Shown: positions 1 through 9,789, numbered from the stretch's first letter. The stretch: 64,000 bases of DNA from Enterobacter huaxiensis (GCF_003594935.2 NZ_CP043342.1:1984001-2048000); one strand, 5' to 3'. The notes: generated by a model not told the origin, from the sequence alone. Made by a program: numbers and translations.

Positions 1-238
1 TATCAACAGTGTCCGGCATGTTTCCTGCCAGACCCATAATTATGGCGATATCGGTGTGGTGGCCTTTACCCGTTAATGACAGCGAGCCGTAGACGTCCAC
101 GGCAACACGGGTAACGCTTTCCAGTAATCCTTTTTCGACCAGATCATCGACGAACTGTTTACCGGCCTTCATCGGCCCTACAGTGTGGGAAGAAGAAGGA
201 CCAATCCCCACTTTGAACATGTCGAATATACTAATCAC
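1..238 (-). CDS. sdaA: L-serine dehydratase 1, N-terminal part (cut by window edge)
   Basis: L-serine ammonia-lyase, an oxygen-sensitive 4Fe-4S enzyme that turns serine into pyruvate and ammonia. Only about the first 79 codons are present; the rest lies left of the window. The reading begins at a GTG (238-236) with AGGAG upstream (246-250) and starts ISIFDMFKVGIGPSSSHTVG, which carries the PSSSHT substrate loop and matches E. coli SdaA almost residue for residue, including its GTG start. The gene reads towards the left edge. The 184 bases between it and the end of nudL should hold its promoter, but I could not pick one out. Confidence 0.95.
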   Translation of the reverse strand, partial: MISIFDMFKVGIGPSSSHTVGPMKAGKQFVDDLVEKGLLESVTRVAVDVYGSLSLTGKGHHTDIAIIMGLAGNMPDTVD

Positions 239-422
239 TTTTACACTCCTGACAGGGTTACCGGGGTTCCAGTAACGATGTTATAACTGCGCATAGTGTA
301 AGAGGGAACACCCACCGCGGCTTAACTATTCACATGAATTAAACTAATGGTTAACGATGGTTTTGCTAATAGCGCGACAGCGATCGCAAACCTGATTAAA
401 AAGCGCGGAATGTAAAGTATAG

Positions 423-1001
423 TCAAGGTTTCAGGCCGATTTGCAGCGCCAGCTCACGAATGATGCCAGCAGTCATGCCCCAGACAAAATAATGCTGATA
501 CCACGACAGCCAGACCCGATGATCGTGTCCGCGCCGGTGAATATCCAACGGGTGATAACGGCTCAGGCGCAGCGCCTCTTCCAGCGGCATTTCAAACACC
601 GCTGAGACTTCGTCAACGCTGGCGTGATAATGAAGGTTTGGCGGAATGATCCCCACCACCGGCGTCACCTGAAAACCGGTAACGCTGTCGACCGGAGGGA
701 GTACGCCAACGATCTCAACGGACTCAGGCGGAATGGCCACCTCTTCATGCGCTTCGCGCAGTGCGGCTGCAATCAGCGAGGCGTCGGTACTGTCCACCGC
801 GCCGCCCGGAAAGGCGACCTGACCCGCGTGTTTACGCATATGCGGCGAGCGCTGCGTGAGCAGCAGGCCCGGCTGTTCGCGGCGCACCACCGGGATCAGC
901 ACTGCCGCCTGGCGCTGATTCAACGCCTCACGGTTGACCTGGGGGCGCAGTAGCTGAAAGCGCGACAGAAAATTATCCAGCGTCAGGTTCTCTTTCTCCA
1001 C
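423..1001 (-). CDS. nudL: Nudix hydrolase NudL (CoA pyrophosphatase)
   Basis: Nudix-family pyrophosphatase of 192 residues, the same length as E. coli NudL (YeaB). Family members cleave coenzyme A and related pyrophosphates in the cytoplasm. The CoA-type signature [18 protein letters not shown] (about 47-67) leads into the Nudix box, with its REAHEE core near residues 83-88. The start is GTG. It lies three bases after the pabB stop, so the two are almost certainly co-transcribed, as in E. coli. The CoA substrate is taken from the family and was not tested here. Confidence 0.93.
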   Translation of the reverse strand: MEKENLTLDNFLSRFQLLRPQVNREALNQRQAAVLIPVVRREQPGLLLTQRSPHMRKHAGQVAFPGGAVDSTDASLIAAALREAHEEVAIPPESVEIVGVLPPVDSVTGFQVTPVVGIIPPNLHYHASVDEVSAVFEMPLEEALRLSRYHPLDIHRRGHDHRVWLSWYQHYFVWGMTAGIIRELALQIGLKP

Positions 1002-1004
1002 CCG

Positions 1005-2342
1005 TTATGTCTCCAGCTGTTGAAGGATACGGTTTACTTTATCAAAAGTTTCCTGATATTCCGCGTCAACCTGACTGTCGGCAACAATGCCGCCGCCTGC
1101 GGAGCAGTACAGGCTGCCGTTACAGGCCGTCAGGGTGCGGATGGTGATGCTGGTATCCATGGTGCCGCACAGGCTCACGTAGCCGATGCTCCCGCACCAG
1201 GCGTTACGGCGGTGCGGCTCCAGCTCATCGATGATCTCCATCGCCCGTACTTTTGGCGCGCCCGTAATGGACCCGCCCGGGAACGCGGCGCGCAGCAGAT
1301 CGCAGGCGGTGCGCGATGCCGGAAGGCGTGCGGTAATGGTGCTCACCAGATGGTGAACGGCCGGGAAGGGTTCCACCACGAACAGTTCGGGAACGCGCAC
1401 GCTTCCTGGCTCAGCAACGCGGCCAATATCATTACGCATCAAATCGACAATCATCAGGTTCTCGGCGCGATCTTTCGGTGATGCAGCCAGCTTTTCGGCC
1501 TGCTGACGGTCAGCAAGCGGATCCGCCAGGCGCGGCAGCGTGCCTTTTATGGGGCGTGTCTGAATGGTGCGGTCAGCAAGATGGATAAAACGCTCCGGTG
1601 ACAGGCTCAGAATGGCACCCTGCTGCAGGCGCAAAAACGCGCTAAACGGGGCACGGTTGCTGGCGTTGAGGCGAGTGAATGCCTGCCATTCATCTCCCTG
1701 ATAGGTTGCCTGGAAACGCTGGGCGAGATTGACCTGGTAACAATCGCCGCTTTGCAGATAGGCCTGAACGCGGGAGAACTTTTCGGCATACGCCTGCGCC
1801 GTCATGTTCGAACGCCAGCCGGAGTTCAGCTTGAAATCTTTCGCCGATACAGGCTGCTGCGCGTGCAGCCAGTCCAGACGCGCATTAACGTCCCCATGGC
1901 TAAGCAGGGAAACGACCTGCTTGTGGTGGTCAACGATGATAGCCCAGTCGTACAGCCCCACCGCCATATCGGGCAGCGGGATATCCGCTTTCGCCAGGGT
2001 CGGCAGGGTTTCGAAACGGCGACCGAGATCGTAACCAAACAGGCCCAGCGCGCCACCCTGAAAAGGCAGATCCGGATCCGGCGTCGCCGTTAAGCCCAGC
2101 GCGTCAATCGCTTGCTGAAGCAGCATCAGCGGATCGTCCGCTAAGGCCAGGCCGTCAGTCGTCAGGGTTTGTACCGGATCGGCCACCAGAATATCAAAGC
2201 GGCTGTAGGGATGGTCAGCGTGGCCCGAGTGCAGAAGCATCGCAAAAGGCAGGTGGCTCAGGCGAGCAAACCAGAACTCCGCGGCGTCAGTACGCCAGGG
2301 CAAGGTAATAACAGTGGGGAAGCGCATGTTCATGTGTGGCAT
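1005..2342 (-). CDS. pabB: Aminodeoxychorismate synthase component 1
   Basis: Chorismate-binding subunit that, with the glutaminase PabA, converts chorismate to 4-amino-4-deoxychorismate on the path to p-aminobenzoate and folate. It is 445 residues, close to E. coli PabB (453). The anthranilate-synthase-I-type catalytic domain fills the C-terminal two thirds and contains PIKGT, whose lysine is the nucleophile in PabB, plus ENLMIVDLMRND and the PGGSITGAPK segment. The E. coli alignment favours the in-frame ATG at 2333 as the true start; the ATG at 2342 adds three residues. yoaH diverges 50 bases away. Confidence 0.96.
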   Translation of the reverse strand: MPHMNMRFPTVITLPWRTDAAEFWFARLSHLPFAMLLHSGHADHPYSRFDILVADPVQTLTTDGLALADDPLMLLQQAIDALGLTATPDPDLPFQGGALGLFGYDLGRRFETLPTLAKADIPLPDMAVGLYDWAIIVDHHKQVVSLLSHGDVNARLDWLHAQQPVSAKDFKLNSGWRSNMTAQAYAEKFSRVQAYLQSGDCYQVNLAQRFQATYQGDEWQAFTRLNASNRAPFSAFLRLQQGAILSLSPERFIHLADRTIQTRPIKGTLPRLADPLADRQQAEKLAASPKDRAENLMIVDLMRNDIGRVAEPGSVRVPELFVVEPFPAVHHLVSTITARLPASRTACDLLRAAFPGGSITGAPKVRAMEIIDELEPHRRNAWCGSIGYVSLCGTMDTSITIRTLTACNGSLYCSAGGGIVADSQVDAEYQETFDKVNRILQQLET

Positions 2343-2393
2343 ACTACCGGGAGCGTGAAATAATTAGCGCGAATAATTTAGCAGGAGTTGACG

Positions 2394-2579
2394 ATGTTTG
2401 CAGGTTTACCTTCTCTTAGCCACGAGCAGCAGCAAAAAGCGGTAGAGCGGATCCAGGAGCTGATGAGCCAGGGGATGAGCAGCGGAGAAGCGATCACCGT
2501 TGTCGCTCAGGAAATTCGCGCCAGCCATACCGGGGAGCGGATTGTGGCGCGATTCGAAGATGAAGATGAAGAGGAATAA
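2394..2579 (+). CDS. yoaH: YoaH family small protein
   Basis: Small cytoplasmic protein of 61 residues with no established function. It matches E. coli YoaH (59 aa) throughout, beginning [20 protein letters not shown] and ending in an acidic tail of Asp and Glu. The ATG at 2394 is chosen because AGGAG lies six bases upstream and it matches the E. coli start; a TTG two codons earlier would only add two residues. It is divergent from pabB. Confidence 0.9.
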
Positions 2580-2585
2580 GCGGAC

Positions 2586-2930
2586 TTAGACCGCCGCGAT
2601 AATCTTAATCTCGACCTTGTATTCCGGTTTCATCAGCGTGGCCTGTACGGTACAGCGTACAGGCGCGTGTCCCGCAACGACCCACGCATCCCAGGCTTTG
2701 TTCATCGCCGCAAAATCTTCTTTATTGGCCAGGAAAATCGTCGCATCCAGAATGCGGGATTTATCGCTGCCTTGCTTGACGAGTACCGCGTCAATCTGCG
2801 CCAGGGTGTTTGCGGTTTGCTCGAAAGCGTCTGCATCCAGGTTTTCCGGCACGCCGGTGTAGTAGAGCGTCTGGTTGTGGATCACTACGTCAGACCAGCG
2901 GGCTTCGGCATCAATGCGCACAATTGTCAT
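2586..2930 (-). CDS. yoaB: RidA/YjgF/UK114-family protein YoaB
   Basis: A 114-residue member of the Rid family. RidA proper hydrolyses reactive enamine/imine intermediates made by PLP enzymes; YoaB belongs to a separate subgroup whose substrate is not settled. It begins MTIVRIDAEARWSDVVIHN and carries GHAPVRCTVQA (about 86-96), which contains the arginine conserved in active Rid proteins. The ATG at 2930 is used because it matches the E. coli length; the open frame continues 15 codons upstream without support. It converges on yoaH, with six bases between the stops. Confidence 0.9.
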   Translation of the reverse strand: MTIVRIDAEARWSDVVIHNQTLYYTGVPENLDADAFEQTANTLAQIDAVLVKQGSDKSRILDATIFLANKEDFAAMNKAWDAWVVAGHAPVRCTVQATLMKPEYKVEIKIIAAV

Positions 2931-3062
2931 AAACCTTTCCTCGTTATTTTTTATCTCAGGCGGCAAGACTGCCATATTGTGCTGCCGTCGTCACTATTTG
3001 GGGTGGCACAGGACGTGATGGACTGACATAATCCCTGTGCAAAAATACAGTGAGAGAGCACA

Positions 3063-4973
3063 GTGGCAGACGATTTTTCCCCTGAAGGTCAATTAGCAAA
3101 GGCGATCCCCGGCTTTAAGCCGCGTGAGCCTCAGCGACAGATGGCGCACGCCGTTGCCCGCGCCATCGACAAGGCTCAGCCGCTGGTGGTTGAGGCCGGA
3201 ACCGGCACGGGTAAAACCTATGCTTACCTGGCCCCGGCGCTGCGTGCAAAGAAGAAGGTGATCATCTCGACCGGGTCGAAAGCGCTGCAGGACCAGCTCT
3301 ACAGCCGTGATTTACCCACGGTGGCGAAGGCGCTGAAATACAAGGGCCGTCTGGCGCTACTGAAGGGGCGCTCTAACTATCTCTGCCTTGAGCGTCTTGA
3401 GCAGCAGGCGCTGGCGGGCGGCGACCTGCCGGTGCAAACCCTGAGCGACGTCATTATCCTTCGGTCATGGGCGAACCAGACCGTAGAGGGTGATATCAGT
3501 ACCTGTGCGAGCGTGGCGGAAGACTCGCCCGCCTGGCCGCTGGTCACCAGCACCAACGACAACTGCCTCGGCAGCGACTGCCCGCTGTATAAAGACTGTT
3601 TTGTGGTGAAAGCGCGTAAAACCGCCATGGATGCGGACGTGGTGGTAGTGAACCACCATCTTTTCCTCGCCGACATGGTGGTTAAAGACAGCGGCTTTGG
3701 TGAACTCATCCCCGAAGCTGACGTGATGATCTTCGATGAAGCGCACCAGCTCCCGGATATTGCCAGCCAGTATTTCGGCCAGTCGCTTTCCAGCCGCCAG
3801 CTGCAGGATCTGGCGAAAGATTTCACCATTGCCTATCGCACCGAACTCAAAGATACCCAGCAGCTGCAGAAGTGCGCTGACCGTCTGGCGCAAAGCGCGC
3901 AGGATTTTCGCCTGCAGCTCGGCGAGCCGGGCTATCGCGGCAACCTGCGCGAGCTGCTGGCGGACAAAAATATCCAGCGCGCGCTGCTGCTTCTCGATGA
4001 TGCGCTCGAGCTTTGTTACGACGTGGCGAAGCTGTCGCTCGGACGCTCCGCGCTGCTGGATGCCGCCTTCGAGCGCGCCACGCTCTATCGCGGGCGCCTC
4101 AAGCGGCTGAAAGAAATTAACCAGCCGGGCTTCAGCTACTGGTATGAATGCACCTCGCGCCACTTCACGCTGGCCCTGACGCCGCTGACGGTGGCGGATA
4201 AATTTAAAGAGGTGATGGCGCAAAAGCCGGGCAGCTGGGTTTTCACCTCCGCCACGCTGTCGGTGAATGACGATCTGCACCACTTTACCGAACGTCTGGG
4301 CATTGAGCAGGCGGAGTCGCTGCTTCTGCCAAGCCCGTTTGATTATGAAAAGCAGGCGCTCCTCTGCGTTCCGCGCAACCTGCCGTTGCCGAATCAGCCC
4401 GGCGCGGCCCGCCATCTGGCGGCGATGCTAAAACCGATGATCGAGGCCAACAATGGCCGCTGCTTTATGCTCTGCACCTCGCACGCCATGATGCGCGACC
4501 TGGCCGAACAGTTCCGCGCCACCATGACGCTGCCGGTACTGCTGCAGGGGGAAACGAGCAAGGGCCAGCTGCTACAGCAGTTTGTCACCGCCGGAAATGC
4601 CCTGTTAGTCGCAACCAGCAGCTTCTGGGAAGGCGTAGACGTGCGGGGGGATGCGCTCTCCCTGGTGATCATCGATAAACTGCCGTTCACCTCGCCTGAA
4701 GATCCGCTGCTGAAGGCGCGGATGGAAGACTGCCGTCTGCGCGGCGGCGATCCGTTCGACGAGGTCCAGCTGCCGGATGCGGTCATTACCCTTAAGCAAG
4801 GGGTAGGGCGCTTGATCCGTGACGTCACCGATCGCGGCGTGCTGGTGATCTGCGACAACAGGCTGGTCATGCGCCCCTACGGCGCCACCTTCCTGGCAAG
4901 CCTGCCGCCCGCCCCGCGCACGCGGGACATTAAACGCGCGGTGCGTTTCCTGGCGAACCCAACGGCGGAGTAA
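3063..4973 (+). CDS. yoaA: DinG-like ATP-dependent DNA helicase YoaA
   Basis: XPD/DinG-type superfamily 2 helicase of 636 residues, equal to E. coli YoaA, which acts in repair of stalled replication forks together with the HolC (chi) subunit. Walker A GTGTGKT is at about 46-52 and the DEAH box at 225-228. Cysteines around 114-183, including NDNCLGSDCPLYKDC, form the expected iron-sulfur cluster site between the helicase motifs. The C-terminal motif VI region reads QGVGRLIRD. The start is GTG, as in E. coli. tsaB follows after 66 bases. Confidence 0.95.
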   Translation: MADDFSPEGQLAKAIPGFKPREPQRQMAHAVARAIDKAQPLVVEAGTGTGKTYAYLAPALRAKKKVIISTGSKALQDQLYSRDLPTVAKALKYKGRLALLKGRSNYLCLERLEQQALAGGDLPVQTLSDVIILRSWANQTVEGDISTCASVAEDSPAWPLVTSTNDNCLGSDCPLYKDCFVVKARKTAMDADVVVVNHHLFLADMVVKDSGFGELIPEADVMIFDEAHQLPDIASQYFGQSLSSRQLQDLAKDFTIAYRTELKDTQQLQKCADRLAQSAQDFRLQLGEPGYRGNLRELLADKNIQRALLLLDDALELCYDVAKLSLGRSALLDAAFERATLYRGRLKRLKEINQPGFSYWYECTSRHFTLALTPLTVADKFKEVMAQKPGSWVFTSATLSVNDDLHHFTERLGIEQAESLLLPSPFDYEKQALLCVPRNLPLPNQPGAARHLAAMLKPMIEANNGRCFMLCTSHAMMRDLAEQFRATMTLPVLLQGETSKGQLLQQFVTAGNALLVATSSFWEGVDVRGDALSLVIIDKLPFTSPEDPLLKARMEDCRLRGGDPFDEVQLPDAVITLKQGVGRLIRDVTDRGVLVICDNRLVMRPYGATFLASLPPAPRTRDIKRAVRFLANPTAE

Positions 4974-5039
4974 TTTGCCCCGGAGTGTGCTAAGATGCGC
5001 GCCATTTTGTGACTGACCATTGCGAGAGCGCGACGACTG

Positions 5040-5735
5040 ATGCGAATTCTGGCTATTGATACCGCTACAGAGGCCTGTTCCGTAGCCCTGTGGAACGACG
5101 GTGCTATCTCTGCTCATTTCGAAGAGTGCCCACGGGAACACACCCAGCGTATTCTGCCCCTGGTGAAATCTATCCTGACCGAGGGCGGCACCGCCTTAAC
5201 CGACCTTTACGCGCTGGCCTATGGCCGCGGCCCCGGCAGCTTTACCGGCGTCCGTATCGGGATCGGCATTGCGCAGGGGCTGGCCCTCGGCGCAGCGCTG
5301 CCGATGATCGGCGTCTCTACGCTGGCGACCATGGCGCAGGGTGCCTGGCGCATGACCGGGGCGACCCGCGTGCTGGCGGCTATCGATGCGCGCATGGGAG
5401 AAGTTTACTGGGCGGAATATACCCGTGATGAAAACGGCGTCTGGCACGGCGAAGAGACCGAAGCCGTGCTCAAGCCCGAAGCGGTCACCGAACGCCTGAA
5501 GCAGCTTTCGGGCGAGTGGGCGACGGTAGGCACAGGCTGGCCGGCGTGGCCGGATATGGCGAACGACACGGGCGTCACGCTGACAGACGGCAACATGCTT
5601 TTGCCCGCTGCGGAAGATATGCTCCCGATAGCGTGTCAGCTGCTTGCGGCGGGAAAAACCGTGGTGGTTGAACAGGCTGAGCCAGTTTATTTGCGAAACA
5701 CGGTTGCCTGGAAGAAACTTCCGGGCCGCGAGTGA
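5040..5735 (+). CDS. tsaB: tRNA threonylcarbamoyladenosine biosynthesis protein TsaB
   Basis: Non-catalytic ASKHA-fold partner of TsaD in the complex (TsaB, TsaD, TsaE) that makes t6A at position 37 of ANN-decoding tRNAs. It is 231 residues and begins [18 protein letters not shown], the N-terminal phosphate-loop strand of the family. [13 protein letters not shown] (about 64-76) is the second conserved motif. It lacks the metal-binding histidines of TsaD, as expected. ATG at 5040. The yeaY lipoprotein gene follows 37 bases later on the same strand. Confidence 0.95.
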   Translation: MRILAIDTATEACSVALWNDGAISAHFEECPREHTQRILPLVKSILTEGGTALTDLYALAYGRGPGSFTGVRIGIGIAQGLALGAALPMIGVSTLATMAQGAWRMTGATRVLAAIDARMGEVYWAEYTRDENGVWHGEETEAVLKPEAVTERLKQLSGEWATVGTGWPAWPDMANDTGVTLTDGNMLLPAAEDMLPIACQLLAAGKTVVVEQAEPVYLRNTVAWKKLPGRE

Positions 5736-5772
5736 ATCTCAGTAACAGGAACTGAGAAAAAGGAGTCGCATC

Positions 5773-6354
5773 ATGGCGGTTCAGACTAAAGTTGTACGCC
5801 TTTTATTGGCAGGCGCCGTTGCCATAGCACTGAGCGGGTGCGTTACCGTTCCTGATGCGATTCAGGGCAGCAGCCCTACGCCACAGCAGGATCTGGTGCG
5901 CGTAATGAATGCGCCTGAGCTGTACGTGGGTCAGGAAGCGCGCTTTGGCGGTAAGGTACTCGATGTACAAAACCAGCAGGGGAAAACCCGCCTGGAGATT
6001 GCGACAGTGCCGCTGGACAGCGGCGCGCGTCCCGTACTGGGTGAAGCCTCCCGTGGGCGCATTTATGCGGACGTGAGCGGTTTCCTTGACCCGGTCGATT
6101 TCCGCGGGCAGCTGGTGACCGTCGTCGGACCCATTACCGGAACGGTGCCGGGCAAAATTGGCAATACGCCGTATAAATTTATGACCATGCAGGTGAACGG
6201 CTACAAGCGCTGGCGGATAGCACAGCAGATTGTGATGCCACCGCAGCCTATCGATCCGTGGATGTGGGGCCCTCATCCCTATCGTTCCGGCTATCCCGGC
6301 TGGGGCTGGTATAACCCAGGTCCTGCACAGGTTCAAACAATCGTAACTGAGTAA
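5773..6354 (+). CDS. yeaY: Slp-family outer-membrane lipoprotein YeaY
   Basis: Outer-membrane lipoprotein of 193 residues, related to starvation lipoprotein Slp. The signal peptide ends in the lipobox LSGC with the lipidated Cys at 23. The mature part has the Slp domain ([20 protein letters not shown]) and a C-terminal stretch rich in Pro, Trp and Tyr. In E. coli this gene sits between tsaB and fadD, as here, and belongs to the envelope-stress sigma-E regulon; no sigma-E promoter was positively identified here. A strong terminator follows, so fadD is transcribed separately. Confidence 0.92.
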   Translation: MAVQTKVVRLLLAGAVAIALSGCVTVPDAIQGSSPTPQQDLVRVMNAPELYVGQEARFGGKVLDVQNQQGKTRLEIATVPLDSGARPVLGEASRGRIYADVSGFLDPVDFRGQLVTVVGPITGTVPGKIGNTPYKFMTMQVNGYKRWRIAQQIVMPPQPIDPWMWGPHPYRSGYPGWGWYNPGPAQVQTIVTE

Positions 6355-6374
6355 CTTACTGTTATTGTTAGGAA

Positions 6375-6409
6375 AGAGACAGCGGCTCAGCCGCTGTCTC
6401 TGTTTTTTT
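6375..6409 (+). terminator. Rho-independent terminator after yeaY
   Basis: A perfect 12-bp stem, AGAGACAGCGGC (6375-6386) and its complement (6390-6401), with a TCA loop, is followed by seven T (6403-6409). It lies 21 bases past the yeaY stop. Confidence 0.95.
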
Positions 6410-6469
6410 ACGGATAGAACGAAAAAAAAGAGTGACGCGCTTCGCAACCTGTAATCTGAACAATTAATA

Positions 6470-6486
6470 AACTGGTACGCTGAGTT
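6470..6486 (+). promoter_or_regulatory. Probable FadR operator upstream of fadD
   Basis: AACTGGTACGCTGAGTT matches the 17-bp FadR consensus AnCTGGTCnGACCnGTT in the outer half-site bases and closely resembles the first FadR site of E. coli fadD. It lies about 70 bases before the fadD start, where acyl-CoA-free FadR would block transcription. It was read by eye only. Confidence 0.65.
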
Positions 6487-6557
6487 AATATAATGTTAAC
6501 AAACTGTTTATTATCGGGGCTGTGATGACGACGAACACTCATTTCAGAGGTGATGCA

Positions 6558-8243
6558 TTGAAGAAGGTTTGGCTCAACCGTTATCCCGCAGATGTGCCTG
6601 CGGAGATCAATCCTGACCGTTATCAATCCCTGGTTGAATTATTTGAACACTCGGTTCGGCGCTATGCTGACCAGCCCGCATTCGTGAACATGGGTGAGGT
6701 CATGACCTTCCGTAAGCTGGAAGAGCGCAGCCGGGCGTTTGCTGCTTATCTACAGGAAGGGCTGGGGCTGCAAAAAGGGGACCGCGTCGCGCTGATGATG
6801 CCGAACCTGCTGCAATACCCGGTCGCGCTGTTTGGCATCCTGCGAGCGGGCATGATCGTTGTCAACGTTAACCCGCTTTATACGCCGCGTGAGCTTGAGC
6901 ACCAGCTCAACGACAGCGGGGCGGCCGCCATTGTCATCGTTTCGAACTTTGCCCACACGCTGGAAAAAGTCGTCGACAAAACCCAGGTTAAGCACGTTAT
7001 CCTGACGCGCATGGGCGACCAGCTCTCCACGGCCAAAGGCACGCTGGTGAACTTCGTCGTGAAATACGTTAAGCGTCTGGTGCCTAAGTATCACCTGCCG
7101 GATGCCATTTCCTTTCGCCGCGCGCTGCATGCGGGATACCGTATGCAGTACGTCAAACCGGAAGTGGTATCAGAGGATCTGGCGTTCCTGCAGTACACCG
7201 GCGGGACGACGGGCGTCGCCAAAGGCGCCATGCTTACCCACCGCAACATGCTCGCCAACCTTGAGCAGGTAAACGCGACGTACGGCCCGCTGCTGCATCC
7301 GGGAAAAGAGGTGGTGATTACCGCGCTTCCGCTGTATCACATTTTCGCGCTGACCATGAACTGCCTGCTGTTTATCGAGCTTGGCGGCCAGAACATCCTG
7401 ATCACCAACCCGCGTGATATCCCGGGTCTGGTCAAAGAGCTGGCAAAATACCCGTTCACTGCCATGACGGGGGTGAATACCCTGTTTAATGCGCTGCTCA
7501 ACAACAAAGAGTTCCAGCAGCTTGATTTTTCCTCGCTGCATCTCTCCGCGGGCGGCGGCATGCCCGTTCAGCAGGCGGTAGCCGAGCGTTGGGTTAAGCT
7601 GACCGGCCAGTATCTGCTCGAGGGCTACGGCCTGACGGAGTGTGCTCCGCTGGTCAGCGTTAACCCGCATGACATCGACTACCACAGCGGCAGCATCGGC
7701 CTCCCGGTGCCGTCAACGGAGGCGAAGCTGGTCGATGATGACGATAACGAGGTCGCGCCGGGTGAGCCTGGCGAGCTGTGCGTCAAAGGGCCGCAGGTGA
7801 TGCTCGGCTACTGGCAGCGTCCGGATGCAACCGACGAGATTATCAAAGACGGCTGGCTGCACACCGGTGATATCGCCGTGATGGATGACGAAGGCTTCCT
7901 GCGCATCGTTGACCGCAAGAAGGACATGATTCTGGTGTCCGGCTTTAACGTCTATCCGAATGAAATCGAGGACGTGGTCATGCAGCACAGCGGCGTGCTC
8001 GAAGTCGCGGCGGTGGGCGTGCCGTCCGGCAGCAGCGGTGAAGCGGTGAAGATTTTTGTGGTCAAGAAAGAGCCTTCGCTGAACGAGGAGGAGCTGATAA
8101 CCTTCTGTCGCCGTCAGCTGACGGGCTATAAGGTGCCGAAGCTGGTGGAATTCCGCGATGAACTGCCAAAATCCAACGTCGGAAAGATATTACGACGAGA
8201 ATTACGTGACGAAGCCCGTGCCAAAGTAGACAATAAGGCCTGA
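6558..8243 (+). CDS. fadD: Long-chain-fatty-acid--CoA ligase
   Basis: Membrane-associated acyl-CoA synthetase that activates incoming long-chain fatty acids with ATP and CoA, both trapping them and supplying FadR's ligand. The TTG at 6558 gives 561 residues, identical in length and start codon to E. coli FadD; an upstream ATG at 6522 would add 12 unsupported residues. The AMP-binding signature [11 protein letters not shown] is at about 213-223, GYGLTE near 357, and the FACS/hinge motif [20 protein letters not shown] near 451-470. GAGGTG (6547-6552) is a suitable ribosome site. Confidence 0.96.
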   Translation: MKKVWLNRYPADVPAEINPDRYQSLVELFEHSVRRYADQPAFVNMGEVMTFRKLEERSRAFAAYLQEGLGLQKGDRVALMMPNLLQYPVALFGILRAGMIVVNVNPLYTPRELEHQLNDSGAAAIVIVSNFAHTLEKVVDKTQVKHVILTRMGDQLSTAKGTLVNFVVKYVKRLVPKYHLPDAISFRRALHAGYRMQYVKPEVVSEDLAFLQYTGGTTGVAKGAMLTHRNMLANLEQVNATYGPLLHPGKEVVITALPLYHIFALTMNCLLFIELGGQNILITNPRDIPGLVKELAKYPFTAMTGVNTLFNALLNNKEFQQLDFSSLHLSAGGGMPVQQAVAERWVKLTGQYLLEGYGLTECAPLVSVNPHDIDYHSGSIGLPVPSTEAKLVDDDDNEVAPGEPGELCVKGPQVMLGYWQRPDATDEIIKDGWLHTGDIAVMDDEGFLRIVDRKKDMILVSGFNVYPNEIEDVVMQHSGVLEVAAVGVPSGSSGEAVKIFVVKKEPSLNEEELITFCRRQLTGYKVPKLVEFRDELPKSNVGKILRRELRDEARAKVDNKA

Positions 8244-8263
8244 GCTTCACGTTAATCGCCCAG

Positions 8264-8287
8264 ACGCCGGTTAAGCCGGCGTTTTTT
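8264..8287 (+). promoter_or_regulatory. Stem-loop plus U-run between fadD and rnd
   Basis: ACGCCGG (8264-8270) pairs with CCGGCGT (8276-8282), followed by a run of six T. It has the form of a terminator for fadD but lies only 28 bases before the rnd start codon. In E. coli the equivalent U-rich stretch was reported to be needed for translation of rnd, so it may have both roles here. Confidence 0.75.
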
Positions 8288-8314
8288 ATGGGCGCAAACA
8301 AAAGAGAATATGAT

Positions 8315-9442
8315 TTGAATTACCAGATGATCACTACCAACGACGAGCTGGCTTCGCTGTGCGAGGTGACGCGTGAGTATCCCGCCATCGCCCTGGATAC
8401 GGAATTTGTCCGTACCCGGACGTACTACCCGCAGCTGGGTCTGATTCAGATGTATGACGGCAAACATGTCTCGCTGATCGATCCCCTCGGCATCACCGAC
8501 TGGTCTCCGATGCGCGACCTGCTGCTGGATACTGCCGTAACGAAATACCTGCACGCGGGCAGTGAAGATTTGGAAGTGTTCCTCAATACCTTTGGCATTA
8601 TGCCGCAGCCGCTGATTGATACCCAGATCCTCGCCGCGTTCAGCGGACGCCCGCTCTCCTGGGGCTTTGCCGCCATGGTGGAGGAGTACACGGGCCTGGC
8701 GCTGGACAAAAGCGAATCTCGCACCGACTGGCTGGCCCGTCCGCTGACCGAGCGTCAGCTCGACTATGCGGCCGCCGACGTCTTCTATCTGCTGCCGATT
8801 GCCGGACAGCTGATGAAAGAGGCAGAAGCGTCCGGCTGGCTGTCCGCCGCGCTGGACGAGTGCCGTATGACGCAGCAGCGCCGTCAGGAAGTGGTCGATC
8901 CGAAAGACGCCTGGCGCGATATCACCAATGCCTGGCAGCTGCGCACCCGCCAGCTGGCCTGCCTGCAGCTGCTGGCCGACTGGCGGCTGCGTAAAGCCCG
9001 CGAGCGCGACCTGGCGGTGAATTTTGTGGTGCGAGAAGAGCATCTGTGGGCCGTCGCGCGTTACATGCCGGGCAGCATGGGCGAGCTGGACAGCATCGGT
9101 CTCTCGGGTAGCGAAATCCGCTTCCACGGCAAAACGCTGCTCGCACTGGTGGCAAAAGCGCAGCAAACGGCCGACGAAGACCTGCCGGAACCGCTGCTGA
9201 ACCTGATGGATATGCCGGGCTATCGCAAGGCATTCAAGGACATCAAAGCGCTGGTGCAGGAGGTGGCGGCTGAAAGTAAGCTGAGCGCGGAGCTACTGGC
9301 GTCACGTCGTCAGATTAATCAGCTGCTGAACTGGCACTGGAAACTGAAGCCACAGAATGGGTTACCGGAGATGGTGGCGGGGTGGCGCGGCGATCTGATG
9401 GCCGATCGTCTGAATACGCTGCTGGAAGGGTATCCGCGATAA
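8315..9442 (+). CDS. rnd: Ribonuclease D
   Basis: 3'-to-5' exoribonuclease of the DEDD family that helps trim tRNA and small RNA 3' ends. The TTG at 8315 gives 375 residues, the E. coli length and start codon. The exonuclease domain starts at IALDTEFVR (DxE motif, about 23-31), followed by LHAGSEDLEVF and the YAAADVFYL segment carrying the last catalytic residues. A C-terminal HRDC domain follows (DWRLRKARERDLAVN, about 222-236). The weak start and the U-rich leader suggest low expression. Confidence 0.95.
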   Translation: MNYQMITTNDELASLCEVTREYPAIALDTEFVRTRTYYPQLGLIQMYDGKHVSLIDPLGITDWSPMRDLLLDTAVTKYLHAGSEDLEVFLNTFGIMPQPLIDTQILAAFSGRPLSWGFAAMVEEYTGLALDKSESRTDWLARPLTERQLDYAAADVFYLLPIAGQLMKEAEASGWLSAALDECRMTQQRRQEVVDPKDAWRDITNAWQLRTRQLACLQLLADWRLRKARERDLAVNFVVREEHLWAVARYMPGSMGELDSIGLSGSEIRFHGKTLLALVAKAQQTADEDLPEPLLNLMDMPGYRKAFKDIKALVQEVAAESKLSAELLASRRQINQLLNWHWKLKPQNGLPEMVAGWRGDLMADRLNTLLEGYPR

Positions 9443-9444
9443 AA

Positions 9445-9473
9445 AATATGCCGGGCGATATACCCGGCATATT
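9445..9473 (+). terminator. Stem-loop after rnd
   Basis: A perfect 11-bp stem, AATATGCCGGG (9445-9455) with CCCGGCATATT (9463-9473) and a 7-base loop, sits just past the rnd stop with A-rich bases before it. It probably serves both rnd and the converging min operon, although no long T-run follows. Confidence 0.6.
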
Positions 9474-9505
9474 CCCCCGGTGGCGCTGCGCTTACCGGGG
9501 CTACG
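9474..9505. repeat. REP-like palindromic element
   Basis: CCCCGGTGGCGCTGCGCTTACCGGGG-type element of the enterobacterial REP class (GCCGGGTGGCGC...CTTACCCGGC). Related copies lie at 16265-16334, 20581-20661 and 33504-33532, always between genes. Confidence 0.6.
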
Positions 9506-9516
9506 AAATCACAAAC

Positions 9517-9786
9517 CTACGGACGCGACTCTTCCGCCTCTGGCAGCGTGACGTTCAGCTCCAGAATCGAAATATCCCCGTCTTTTTGCTCCAGCTGTAC
9601 TGTGACCATTTCCGGGTCAATCTGCACGTACTTACAGATCACTTCCAGAATGTCTTTGCGCAGCTGCGGCAGATAGTGCGGCTCGGCGTCGCTACGACGA
9701 CGCTCCGCGACAATGATTTGCAGACGTTCTTTTGCGATGTTGGCGGTGCTTTTTTTCCGCGAGAGAAAAAAGTCCAGTAATGCCAT
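9517..9786 (-). CDS. minE: Cell division topological specificity factor MinE
   Basis: An 89-residue protein that binds MinD at the membrane, triggers its ATPase and drives the pole-to-pole Min oscillation. The N-terminal amphipathic segment [12 protein letters not shown] binds membrane, the [17 protein letters not shown] helix (about 13-30) contacts MinD, and the remaining residues form the dimeric topological-specificity domain. It is nearly identical to E. coli MinE except at the last residues. Last gene of minCDE, three bases after minD. Confidence 0.97.
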
Positions 9787-9789
9787 AAC

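Noticed and set aside
3465..4415. A 316-codon open frame on the minus strand within yoaA
   Set aside because: It is antisense to a fully conserved helicase gene, has no ribosome site or recognisable domain, and follows from the high GC of codon third positions.
8252..9166. A 304-codon open frame on the minus strand opposite rnd
   Set aside because: The opposite strand encodes full-length RNase D with all catalytic motifs; the shadow has no supporting features.
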